Part shown: in pieces, positions 1 through 6,068 of the stretch
How the letters are laid out: each line of letters begins with the position of its first letter
Numbering within the stretch: position 1 is the first letter of the stretch
The notes under the pieces: generated by a model
What the model saw: only the letters and a program-made list of their open reading frames with translations
What the model was told of the DNA's origin: nothing
Databases searched by the model: none
Translations under genes and position numbers: made by a program
Assembly: GCA_002405405.1 (NCBI GenBank)
Contig: DHLT01000020.1
Span: 1 to 6,581 of the forward strand
Length of the DNA stretch: 6,581 nt
From: Ignavibacteria bacterium UBA4661
GTDB lineage: Bacteria > Bacteroidota > Ignavibacteria > Kapaibacteriales > UBA4661
Reading direction: 5' to 3'

Positions 1-2238
1 AACTTCGATGCGAATCATTTGCGCTGAACGTGAACGATGTGTTTGAGCAAATGTGCTGTTCTGTGTAAAAGAAGAAGCTAATTTCAAAACGCTTTTTTCT
101 TGTGATACTGTTTGTACAGGAGGAGGTGACGTGGAAGTATGTGTTTCAACACGAAGAATGACAGTTTCATTGTGCGGAGAAAATTTAATCGCATTCGAAA
201 GAAGATTCTCCAAAACTTCTTGCAGTGCCTGTGCGTCACCATGTAGGGCATGAAGTGTTTTGGGGAGCTGAGTCTGAATTGTAATAAGCTTCTTCTCGGC
301 ACTTGGTGCTAAACGCTCCAGAACAGTAGAAATAATCGGGAGGAGCGAAACAGCAGTGAGTTTCAGCGACAGTACATTGCTTTCAAGATTATTAACATCA
401 AGAAGTTTACTGATCGAGCTACGCATGTGGTCGGTTGTAATGCGTAAAGCATGCAGGGTGTCGAGTTTATCCGCAGGACTCATAATATCGCTCAGATCTT
501 CAAGAGAGCGAGCTAAAAGTGTAATGCTATTCAACGGTGTTTTGAGGTCATGTACCACAATCCCAAAAAACTCTGTGCGCTCCTTGTGCATGTCTTGAAG
601 TTGGTTGTTTGTATGAAGAAGCTGTGCATTCATCGTTTCGATATACTCAGCATTCGAGTATGCTAATCGTAAGGCACGATTGCGAGATGTATACAGCCAT
701 GTCAGCAAAGTAATGCCGACAACTGACAGTGTTGTAACGATGATCGCAATCCAAATAAACCAGCGTTGTTGTACCAGCTGATGCTCTTGCTCATTATAGA
801 GATTCTGTAAAACAATCGTTTCGTCATGTTGCTGATGCGAAGAAAACTGGAGCTGTTCGTCGAGTGTTGTTTCGTTATAGGTACGGGCAAGCAGAGAGTC
901 ATTGTAGCCGTCGGCGATTTTCCGAAACTCCAAAGCACCTGAAAAATTGCCACTCAATTCTTTGAGAAGGGAAATAACCCGTGCAGATGCAATAATGCTC
1001 GGCAAAACACCGGCACTTAAGCTCATTTCAAATGCTGTATTTGCCTCGATGAGTGCAATGTCAGTCTTGCCTTGCGCAGCATAGCTTCGTGCCAAAAAGT
1101 TATGAATATCGGCAGCAATAGCCGGATGAAGAGCACGATAATCTCCAAGGGCATTCTCTGAGAGAAATTCATTAGCAATGCGAAAAAGATCATCAAATTT
1201 CCGTGTCTGCAAGTACATGCCAAGAAGTCGGATAGTTACGTCTGCTTCGACTGATGGGAAATGCTCTTGACGAGCTTTACGGAGAATTTCTTGCAGGCGT
1301 TCGTGAGCGGCATTGCTGTTATGAGCAGACACAAGAGAATCTGCGGTCAGGATTGTGATACTGCACTGAATACGGGCAAGATGTGATTGTGCCAGAAAGA
1401 GTGCTTCCTGCTGCACGGTAGAAAGATTTGTTCTGGTACATGCCGCTAATGTTTGTTCTGCGGTACGCACAGACAGTGCAAGAAATTCTTTTAAGAAACT
1501 AATCTGTGGTAATGGGGTTGAGCCTTCAGCTGTTTGTTGCAATTGAAGCATATTAAACAATGCGGCTACAGAGCGAGTCAGAATAATGGCATGAAGATAA
1601 TCCGGTTGCGCAGACCATGTGAGTGCTGACAAACGATAAAGAATGCGTTGAGTCTTTGTAATGTGATACGAAGTATTGACGGTATGATGTCGACGCTCTT
1701 CTAAGGCAATGGCAAGACTATGGCATACAAGACCATACTCCAATGCTAAAGCCGTCGGTATGTCTGTATATCTCCTAGAAAGACTATCATGTAGTAAGGC
1801 TAAAGAGCTTGCTTCGTACGAACGAGCCGGAATGGTAGGTAGAGCAAATTGTACCAAACGATTGTTCGACTCTAACAGTTGCAGTGCCTGATAGAGTTTT
1901 TGCAAAGCAAGTTCGAAACGTTCATTATACAAAGCTACATGGGCTTGAAGGCGAAGGGCTTGAATATAAAACTGTGGCGCACTTTGTCGTACAGATGACG
2001 ATTCAGATAGGAGTTCTTCTGCATATACCGACAAATTTTTATCTGCACGGAGCATGGCACGCTCTGCCAAAAGCGATAGAATGTCGCAGTATTCTTTTTG
2101 TTCCTGATCATTGCGGGCAGGATTATTGCGGAGAGTTGTATACCGTTGCACGAATGTCGGGTGGGGTGATGTTATTTCTGCAAAACAATCACCGATTGAC
2201 AAAAAAGTAAACACCACGACAAGCAAAGCAGTCGTCAT
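1..2238 (-). CDS. Membrane sensor histidine kinase with periplasmic helical-repeat sensor region (C-terminus cut by window edge)
   Basis: The minus-strand frame is open without a stop from the left edge through 2238 (746 residues visible). From the ATG at 2238, residues 1-20 form a hydrophobic leader ending CFA before E21, like a signal peptide. Residues 21-486 are helical and TPR-like, with a GALEFRKIADGYNDSLLA stretch typical of Bacteroidota TPR kinases. A transmembrane helix follows at about 493-515 (WFIWIAIIVTTLSVVGITLL). The HisKA dimerisation domain contains FFGIVVHDLKTPLNS, with the presumed phospho-acceptor H563. The N box of the HATPase_c domain is ENLLSNAIKF (677-686). The G1/F/G2 boxes lie beyond the edge. 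By family knowledge it senses a periplasmic or envelope signal, autophosphorylates and passes phosphate to a response regulator; none is visible here. The start is uncertain: the frame is open upstream to a stop at 2445, with ATG at 2298 and 2325 and GTG at 2433, and no candidate has a clear ribosome site. The 2238 leader lacks positive residues, while Lys-Arg sits just upstream, so an earlier start is possible. The kinase call is firm; the signal sensed is unknown. Confidence 0.9.
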   Translation of the reverse strand, partial: MTTALLVVVFTFLSIGDCFAEITSPHPTFVQRYTTLRNNPARNDQEQKEYCDILSLLAERAMLRADKNLSVYAEELLSESSSVRQSAPQFYIQALRLQAHVALYNERFELALQKLYQALQLLESNNRLVQFALPTIPARSYEASSLALLHDSLSRRYTDIPTALALEYGLVCHSLAIALEERRHHTVNTSYHITKTQRILYRLSALTWSAQPDYLHAIILTRSVAALFNMLQLQQTAEGSTPLPQISFLKEFLALSVRTAEQTLAACTRTNLSTVQQEALFLAQSHLARIQCSITILTADSLVSAHNSNAAHERLQEILRKARQEHFPSVEADVTIRLLGMYLQTRKFDDLFRIANEFLSENALGDYRALHPAIAADIHNFLARSYAAQGKTDIALIEANTAFEMSLSAGVLPSIIASARVISLLKELSGNFSGALEFRKIADGYNDSLLARTYNETTLDEQLQFSSHQQHDETIVLQNLYNEQEHQLVQQRWFIWIAIIVTTLSVVGITLLTWLYTSRNRALRLAYSNAEYIETMNAQLLHTNNQLQDMHKERTEFFGIVVHDLKTPLNSITLLARSLEDLSDIMSPADKLDTLHALRITTDHMRSSISKLLDVNNLESNVLSLKLTAVSLLPIISTVLERLAPSAEKKLITIQTQLPKTLHALHGDAQALQEVLENLLSNAIKFSPHNETVILRVETHTSTSPPPVQTVSQEKSVLKLASSFTQNSTFAQTHRSRSAQMIRIEV

Positions 2239-2362
2239 AGTAGAGCGCTTACAGCTATAAACATGCAGATATGTGCAAATTCCAACTGCAATACACATCA
2301 CAACACAAAAAGAAGCAACAATCATATTTTCTGAGCCATCAACGAATAAGGTGCTTTTGCCG

Positions 2363-2370
2363 CAAATATA
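2363..2370 (-). promoter_or_regulatory. Candidate Bacteroidota-type -7 element for the sensor kinase
   Basis: On the minus strand this reads TATATTTG, a full match to the TAnnTTTG -7 consensus known for the primary sigma factor of Bacteroidota. It would start transcription near 2357, leaving about 30 nt to the ATG at 2325 or about 120 nt to the ATG at 2238. I see no TTG at the expected -33 spacing, so this is a candidate only, and it matters only if the host belongs to that lineage. Confidence 0.3.
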
Positions 2371-2373
2371 GGA

Positions 2374-2404
2374 TTGTGAGTGTAACCATGCTATTGCTAC
2401 TTTG
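2374..2404 (+). promoter_or_regulatory. Weak candidate promoter for the glycosyltransferase
   Basis: A TTG at 2374-2376 (within TTGTGA) lies about 20 bp before CTACTTTG (2397-2404). This resembles a TTG/TAnnTTTG pair with two mismatches in the downstream element, or a poor sigma-70 pair TTGTGA/TACTTT. Transcription would begin near 2411, giving a leader of about 35-40 nt to the GTG at 2448. The match is poor. Confidence 0.22.
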
Positions 2405-2447
2405 CAAGATGTAATTTTCTTTGTTGTACTCACATGGATTGTCTACT

Positions 2448-3581
2448 GTGAAATTTTCCTCTGCTTTTGAAGCATATGCTCGCCGACTCTTGTATCCGCT
2501 GATTAGACTTATTACCGGTAATAAAACGGTTGCTGTACCATTACCCTATCAGAAGTTCCGCCGTATTCTTGTCATCCGTTATGACCGTTTAGGGGATATG
2601 GTCGTAACAACACCGGTTTTGAGTTTCTTGCAGAGAATATGTCCAAATGCCGATATTGATGTTGTTACTTCGCACCGTAATGATGCCCTTCTGGCAGCAG
2701 ATACCCGTGTTCATCAGCGATGGCAACTTGATGGCACTCAACCACCCCTTGCTATTCTGCGTTCGGCGCGCCGTCTTGCTCGCACCATGCGCCAAGAAAA
2801 GGTCACAGAATATGATCTCGTAGTATGTTTAGTCTTTCATAAAACGACATTAGCCGGTGTGGTAGCGCGAATGCTTGGTGGTCGCTCTGCCATTACACTT
2901 ACCCTTGGGCATTCTGTGCGTCAAGAGCAGTACGCGGCACTTTTTTCTGTTCTTGCTCCTTTTGAATCCGATGGGTCATGTTCCATGGCAGAACTGCAGC
3001 TTAAGATTTTCAGCTACGCATTTGGTGTGGCTTACATGCCCGAGGATATGCAGTATCATATCTCTGTGGGGCAACAGCATCAGAACTATGCCGAAAGTAT
3101 AGTCAAGCAGCTCCCCGATGCTCCTCTCATTTTATTGAATCTCTCCGCCGGTAAGACTGAGTGTCGCTGGACATTGGAAGACAATCAGCGACTGGTTGCA
3201 ATGATCATGGATGAATATCCTGATGTGCATATCCTGATTGCATCAATGACAAGCGAAGCGTCATGGGCGGACACCTTGCACCGAGCACATCCTCAAAGAA
3301 CAACACTTCTAGCTACAACTCAGGATGTACTGGATTTTTGTGCTGTTGTGGCGCGTGTATCGGCAGTCATTACGCCTGATACTTCGGTGGTGCATATTGC
3401 GCAAGCATACGGCAAGCCGATGGTAGCATTGTATTCGGGTATATACTACTGTACAGAGTGGGCACCGATTCATTCCAAAGCTATTGCTGTCGTATCGCCA
3501 CTCGATACACCGACATCAGCCATTGATGCAGGGAGCGTCCACAAAGCAGTGCGATCAATGTTATCGGCAAATCTGTCATGA
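2448..3581 (+). CDS. Glycosyltransferase family 9 protein (ADP-heptose:LPS heptosyltransferase-like)
   Basis: The 377-residue product has the two-Rossmann (GT-B) layout of CAZy family GT9. The N-terminal domain opens with RRILVIRYDRLGDMVVTTPVL (about 38-58), the family's first strand and Gly-Asp loop. The C-terminal domain holds NLSAGKTECRWTLED, then ITPDTSVVHIAQAYGKPMVALY (D311, H316), matching the conserved Asp-Thr/Ser...His-x-Ala nucleotide-sugar-binding stretch, and a TEWAP motif near the end. Family members add heptose or related sugars to the LPS inner core at the cytoplasmic face of the inner membrane; the exact sugar and acceptor cannot be read from sequence. Residues 1-36 are an extension with basic and hydrophobic residues, possibly for membrane association. 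I chose GTG 2448 because GGA (2436-2438) lies 9 nt upstream. TTG 2421, 2424 or 2439 would lengthen the protein by 3-9 residues. Its stop nearly abuts the convergent acyltransferase gene. Confidence 0.88.
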   Translation: MKFSSAFEAYARRLLYPLIRLITGNKTVAVPLPYQKFRRILVIRYDRLGDMVVTTPVLSFLQRICPNADIDVVTSHRNDALLAADTRVHQRWQLDGTQPPLAILRSARRLARTMRQEKVTEYDLVVCLVFHKTTLAGVVARMLGGRSAITLTLGHSVRQEQYAALFSVLAPFESDGSCSMAELQLKIFSYAFGVAYMPEDMQYHISVGQQHQNYAESIVKQLPDAPLILLNLSAGKTECRWTLEDNQRLVAMIMDEYPDVHILIASMTSEASWADTLHRAHPQRTTLLATTQDVLDFCAVVARVSAVITPDTSVVHIAQAYGKPMVALYSGIYYCTEWAPIHSKAIAVVSPLDTPTSAIDAGSVHKAVRSMLSANLS

Positions 3582-3584
3582 GGA

Positions 3585-4949
3585 TTACACCAAAAGAACA
3601 TACACAGCCCATGCAACAGCACCATAGCGCGCATAGCGGAGGACACGCTCGTCGGTAATACGCTCGGTGATAACGACACCAATAAGGCATACGATAATAA
3701 CCCCAAGAGCAAGAGCAACACTTGCTCCAATATCGAGTGATGCACCCCATCCAAGAGCGGGTAATGTTGCAATCCCTGAAAACCAAGGCGTTCCAAAAAG
3801 AATCACTAAATGCCCGACATAGATATGCAGAGATTTTCCACCAAGAATTGCATACCATTGCACAAAGTTTTTTCCGAAATGATTACCGATGGTTTGCGTT
3901 AGAGCATAGAGATGGGTGAGCAAGTGCATGACAAGGAGAGCGCAGCCCACACGAAGAAGAATAAATCCTGGTGATGAGGCGAAGAAATTATGTTTGGGTA
4001 AAAGACGGTAGGGAGAATACATCGTCCAGATGTAGCTGATGATGCCAAAAGCAAGAAACATTGCCCCATACATGAGCGTAAAACGCGCAAAAAGTTTCGG
4101 ACGTTCGTTATGCGGCATTTGGCTGAGAGCATAGCCGACAACGACGCCAAAAAACATATAGGCACTAAAAGGAAACATCGGGAATAGTGAACCACCGCTT
4201 GGTACAACATAATTGCGAATGTACAGGGGGAGAAATTTTATCCACTGTGCCGAGTGGAGATAGGGTGTCGCAAGCATGATCACAACACCGGTGATGCCCG
4301 AAGCAACAGCAAAGCGAAGATTTGACCGCGTATTGCCAAGAACGAGCATGAGAAAGATGAGCGTTGTTCCTGAGAGTTGGAGAATATTGACTTGGAAGAA
4401 TTTTGCCCATCCCTGTGGTGATACAAAAGGCAAATCGAAAATGCGATTGGCAGGAAAAACAAGAAAGTAACCAATTACCACTAGCCACAATCCCCAGCGA
4501 ATACGTTTCATAAGAGTGTCGGCACTGACCATGCCACGTTCATCACGTTTATTAGCAAAGACGGCTACTGCCCCTGAAATCATCAAAAAAATTGGCGCAG
4601 TCAAACCGCGAATAAAGTGCCAGATATTCCAAGGGAAGTTTTCGATGTTGAGAATAGCAGGATCAGCAAGAGCATCTAAGGTGTGTCCTTGCATCATGAA
4701 GAGCATAGCAACCAAACGCACGAGATCGAGAATATAAAATCGCGGTACAGTTGCGCGTTCCTGCTTTTGCGCAGGAGGGGCATTCTGTGGAGCAGAAGAT
4801 ATGCTATGCGGAATAGTCGATTCAGCCATGAGAAAAAAAGATGACGAACAAAATACTATGAATAGAACACTACGAACAAAAGAGAATGGTGGAAGAACAA
4901 GCACAAAGAAACACATCACCAACGCGCCACGAAGAATACTAATTGCCAT
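3585..4949 (-). CDS. Polytopic membrane acyltransferase, DUF1624 / heparan-alpha-glucosaminide N-acetyltransferase-like
   Basis: The 454-residue product is very hydrophobic, with about 10-11 predicted membrane helices and short charged loops. The signature is at the N-terminal side: RFYILDLVRLVAMLFMMQGHT (70-90, with D75 and H89), then IRGLTAPIFLMISG (113-126). This pattern of Asp before helix 1, QGH, and a TAPxFL-SG helix recalls the HGSNAT_cat/DUF1624 family and related Bacteroidota acyltransferases. By family knowledge such proteins are thought to move acetyl groups across the membrane onto amino sugars or glycans; the substrate here is unknown. The start is uncertain: GTG 4961, ATG 4949 and ATG 4829 are all in frame. 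ATG 4829 gives a 414-residue protein with a soluble Pro/Ala-rich tail before helix 1, while 4949 adds an extra hydrophobic stretch. I list 4949 because a good sigma-70-like promoter ends about 20 nt upstream, but 4829 is a serious alternative. Family assignment comes from recalled motifs, not a search. Confidence 0.75.
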   Translation of the reverse strand: MAISILRGALVMCFFVLVLPPFSFVRSVLFIVFCSSSFFLMAESTIPHSISSAPQNAPPAQKQERATVPRFYILDLVRLVAMLFMMQGHTLDALADPAILNIENFPWNIWHFIRGLTAPIFLMISGAVAVFANKRDERGMVSADTLMKRIRWGLWLVVIGYFLVFPANRIFDLPFVSPQGWAKFFQVNILQLSGTTLIFLMLVLGNTRSNLRFAVASGITGVVIMLATPYLHSAQWIKFLPLYIRNYVVPSGGSLFPMFPFSAYMFFGVVVGYALSQMPHNERPKLFARFTLMYGAMFLAFGIISYIWTMYSPYRLLPKHNFFASSPGFILLRVGCALLVMHLLTHLYALTQTIGNHFGKNFVQWYAILGGKSLHIYVGHLVILFGTPWFSGIATLPALGWGASLDIGASVALALGVIIVCLIGVVITERITDERVLRYARYGAVAWAVYVLLV

Positions 4950-4972
4950 ATATCCGCCCACACAAGGTAACG

Positions 4973-5001
4973 ATTATACAAGAGTGTTGGCAAGTTCGCA
5001 A
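4973..5001 (-). promoter_or_regulatory. Sigma-70-like promoter for the membrane acyltransferase
   Basis: On the minus strand the -35 element TTGCGA (4996-5001) is followed by a 17-bp spacer and a perfect TATAAT -10 element (4973-4978). Transcription would start near 4966. This leaves only about 17 nt before ATG 4949, or about 137 nt before ATG 4829. It is the best conventional promoter in the window and faces the acyltransferase. If the host uses the Bacteroidota TAnnTTTG consensus instead, the match may be coincidental. Confidence 0.5.
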
Positions 5002-5079
5002 GACTTTTGTGGTTGGAGTATCAGCAAAAGCCACAAATGGCGCAAAACCGCATAAAATCGAGGGGGAGTATGATGAATG

Positions 5080-5134
5080 TGAAAATAATTTCAGTGCTTA
5101 GAATGCGCGTTTGAATATACTGAAAATAATTTCA
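5080..5134. repeat. Two copies of a 14-bp dyad-like motif, candidate operator
   Basis: TGAAAATAATTTCA occurs identically at 5080-5093 and 5121-5134, 41 bp start to start. Each copy is an inverted repeat of the form TGAAA-N4-TTTCA. A degenerate third version, TGAAAATGATTGGA, lies at 5226-5239. A TATACT hexamer (5116-5121) touches the second copy, though I see no -35 partner. Two exact copies of a dyad at about four helical turns suggest a site for a dimeric regulator. The regulator and the controlled gene are unknown; either flanking gene is possible. Confidence 0.5.
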
Positions 5135-5335
5135 TCAATGAACCGCATATCTCTTTTCGTGAGACTGTAGAAGGGGTAAAAAAACTGTGAACAAGAAATA
5201 ATGACAATACAATAATGAAAACCATTGAAAATGATTGGAAATCGCAGTTTTTAGGCATTGGGGAAAACTTTCTTTGCAAAACCTGCGAAAAAATTGAGAA
5301 AAACAGGGGTCTGCCGTTAATTCGCATCGGTTTTG

Positions 5336-5400
5336 GTGGGAGAAAGTGGCGGAAATGATTATGCTCTTTGAAATGGTGGGTAAAAGTGGGGGAAAAGATT
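5336..5400 (+). promoter_or_regulatory. Putative MraZ-binding boxes upstream of mraZ
   Basis: GTGG-type boxes lie at 5336-5340 (GTGGG), 5346-5350 (GTGGC), 5376-5380 (GTGGG) and 5386-5390 (GTGGG). They are 10 bp apart within each pair, with a 5-bp spacer, and the two pairs are exactly 40 bp apart. The pairs sit in a 27-bp near-repeat (5334-5360 and 5374-5400) with 4 mismatches. Known MraZ proteins bind short G-rich repeats ahead of their own gene: TGGG units with 5-nt spacers in E. coli, AAAGTG-type units in Mollicutes. Both forms are visible here. The gene 178 bp downstream is mraZ, so autoregulation is the natural reading. Confidence 0.7.
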
Positions 5401-5417
5401 TCTCTTTATTCCTTCAT

Positions 5418-5435
5418 GGTTACGAATTCGTAACC
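5418..5435. promoter_or_regulatory. 18-bp perfect palindrome, candidate operator
   Basis: GGTTACGAATTCGTAACC is its own reverse complement over all 18 bases. It begins 17 bp after the second GTGG-box pair and lies 142 bp before the mraZ start codon. With no loop and no following T-run it does not look like a terminator; a binding site for a symmetric dimer is more likely. The binding protein is unknown. Confidence 0.5.
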
Positions 5436-5577
5436 CCTCATTACAGAAGCATAATTCATTCCTCAAGTTTCAAGCTGGTAAATCGTAGAGTATTTCTCTG
5501 CTCCACTGAACTGCATCTTTGTTTGAGAATATCGGTGATAAGTCAGGTTGTATCAATTTCTCTTTTGTGGTAACGCA

Positions 5578-6039
5578 ATGGGATTTTTCAAAGGGCAAGA
5601 AACATACTCGATCGACAACAAAGGTCGAGTGAATGTGCCAGCAAAAATGCGGAAGTGCATTGTGCCGGAAGCCAATGATACATTCATCCTGACACGTGGT
5701 GTTGACAAATGCGTTGTTGCATACCCGCTCAACGAATGGAAAAAGTATGAAGAGCAATTTGCAAAGCTTAATCAGTACAATGATTCCGATCGGTTTTTCT
5801 TGCGGATGATTCTATCGTGGAGCGAAGAAGAAGAACTCGATGCCCAGCAGAGAATTTCTTTACCCAAGCGTCTTATGGAATTTGCCGGTATCGAAGGCAA
5901 GGTTACAATTGTCGGTATGATAGACCACATTGAGTTTTGGCAACCGGAAGAATTCGAGCAATACATCAATGGTCAGCAACAGAGCTATCAAGATGTTGCC
6001 GCTCAGGTCATGGTGAAATCCGCTTCAATATCAGCATAA
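5578..6039 (+). CDS. mraZ: Transcriptional regulator MraZ
   Basis: The 153-residue product has the two tandem SpoVT/AbrB-like half-domains of MraZ. The first begins MGFFKGQETYSIDNKGRVNVP with the DxxGR motif at D13-R17. The second is LDAQQRISLPKRLMEF (D88-R92), followed by VTIVGMIDHIEFW. The usual glycine of the second DxxGR motif is replaced by Gln. Length is normal for the family. MraZ assembles into rings and binds repeated DNA boxes ahead of its own gene, tuning expression of the dcw cluster; the boxes at 5336-5390 fit that role. I chose ATG 5578 because homologues begin with this M-x-F-x-G stretch; the same frame is open further upstream (to 5548 with an alternative start codon), but the added residues do not resemble the family. 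The Shine-Dalgarno sequence is poor. rsmH follows after 29 nt, almost certainly in the same operon. Confidence 0.97.
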   Translation: MGFFKGQETYSIDNKGRVNVPAKMRKCIVPEANDTFILTRGVDKCVVAYPLNEWKKYEEQFAKLNQYNDSDRFFLRMILSWSEEEELDAQQRISLPKRLMEFAGIEGKVTIVGMIDHIEFWQPEEFEQYINGQQQSYQDVAAQVMVKSASISA

Positions 6040-6054
6040 GTGCAGAGTAATACG

Positions 6055-6060
6055 AAGGGA
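6055..6060 (+). promoter_or_regulatory. Ribosome binding site deciding the rsmH start
   Basis: AAGGGA lies 8 nt before ATG 6069. It overlaps the in-frame ATG at 6060, which is too close to use it. This favours 6069 as the rsmH start. Confidence 0.6.
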
Positions 6061-6068
6061 TGTCAGTT

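Larger units (their letters stand above)
2239..2447. other. Divergent intergenic region between sensor kinase and glycosyltransferase
   Basis: About 210 bp separate the outward-facing starts of the kinase (minus) and the glycosyltransferase (plus). The region must hold the 5' control signals of both genes. Weak promoter candidates are listed separately. Part of it (2239-2325 or further) may encode the kinase N-terminus if an upstream start is used. No RNA gene or strong repeat was seen. Confidence 0.6.
4950..5577. other. Long intergenic regulatory region upstream of mraZ
   Basis: About 630 bp separate the divergent acyltransferase and mraZ genes. It is visibly more AT-rich than the flanking genes and I accept no gene in it; the open frames present look like chance. 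It contains the acyltransferase promoter, two copies of a 14-bp dyad-like motif, two pairs of GTGG boxes and an 18-bp perfect palindrome, each listed separately. No clear mraZ promoter is visible. The best weak pair is TTGAGA (5294-5299), 17 bp, TTAATT (5317-5322; only 3 of 6 bases match), just ahead of the GTGG boxes. Confidence 0.7.

Noticed and set aside
1884..2210. A 108-codon plus-strand frame opposite the kinase gene.
   Set aside because: It lies wholly antisense to the kinase repeat region, whose frame is supported by leader, helical repeats, membrane helix and HisKA motif.
3470..3858. Minus-strand frames over the end of the glycosyltransferase and the acyltransferase C-terminus.
   Set aside because: They are out-of-frame overlaps of two well-supported genes, with Cys/Trp-rich or otherwise implausible composition.
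5006..5037. Inverted repeat TTTGTGG ... CCACAAA that could form a hairpin.
   Set aside because: Only 7 bp of stem with an 18-nt loop and no T-run; too weak for a terminator or riboswitch call.
5091..5327. A 78-codon minus-strand frame in the intergenic region.
   Set aside because: Low-complexity Phe/Ser/Leu content typical of translated AT-rich non-coding DNA; no ribosome site or domain.
5215..5358. A 47-codon open frame (begins MKTIENDWKSQF, with a CKTC pair) between the dyad motifs and mraZ.
   Set aside because: No good ribosome site, it runs into the first MraZ-box pair, and a frame of this length is expected by chance in AT-rich DNA. No family is recognised.
5346..5573. A 75-codon plus-strand frame just before mraZ.
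   Set aside because: It starts inside the GTGG boxes, spans the palindrome, has an alternative start codon and shows no family resemblance.
5548..5577. Upstream in-frame extension of mraZ (adds ten residues).
   Set aside because: Needs a non-ATG start and adds residues that MraZ proteins lack; ATG 5578 gives the canonical N-terminus.
6060..6068. Alternative rsmH start at ATG 6060.
   Set aside because: The AAGGGA ribosome site overlaps it, leaving no spacing; ATG 6069 sits at a normal distance.
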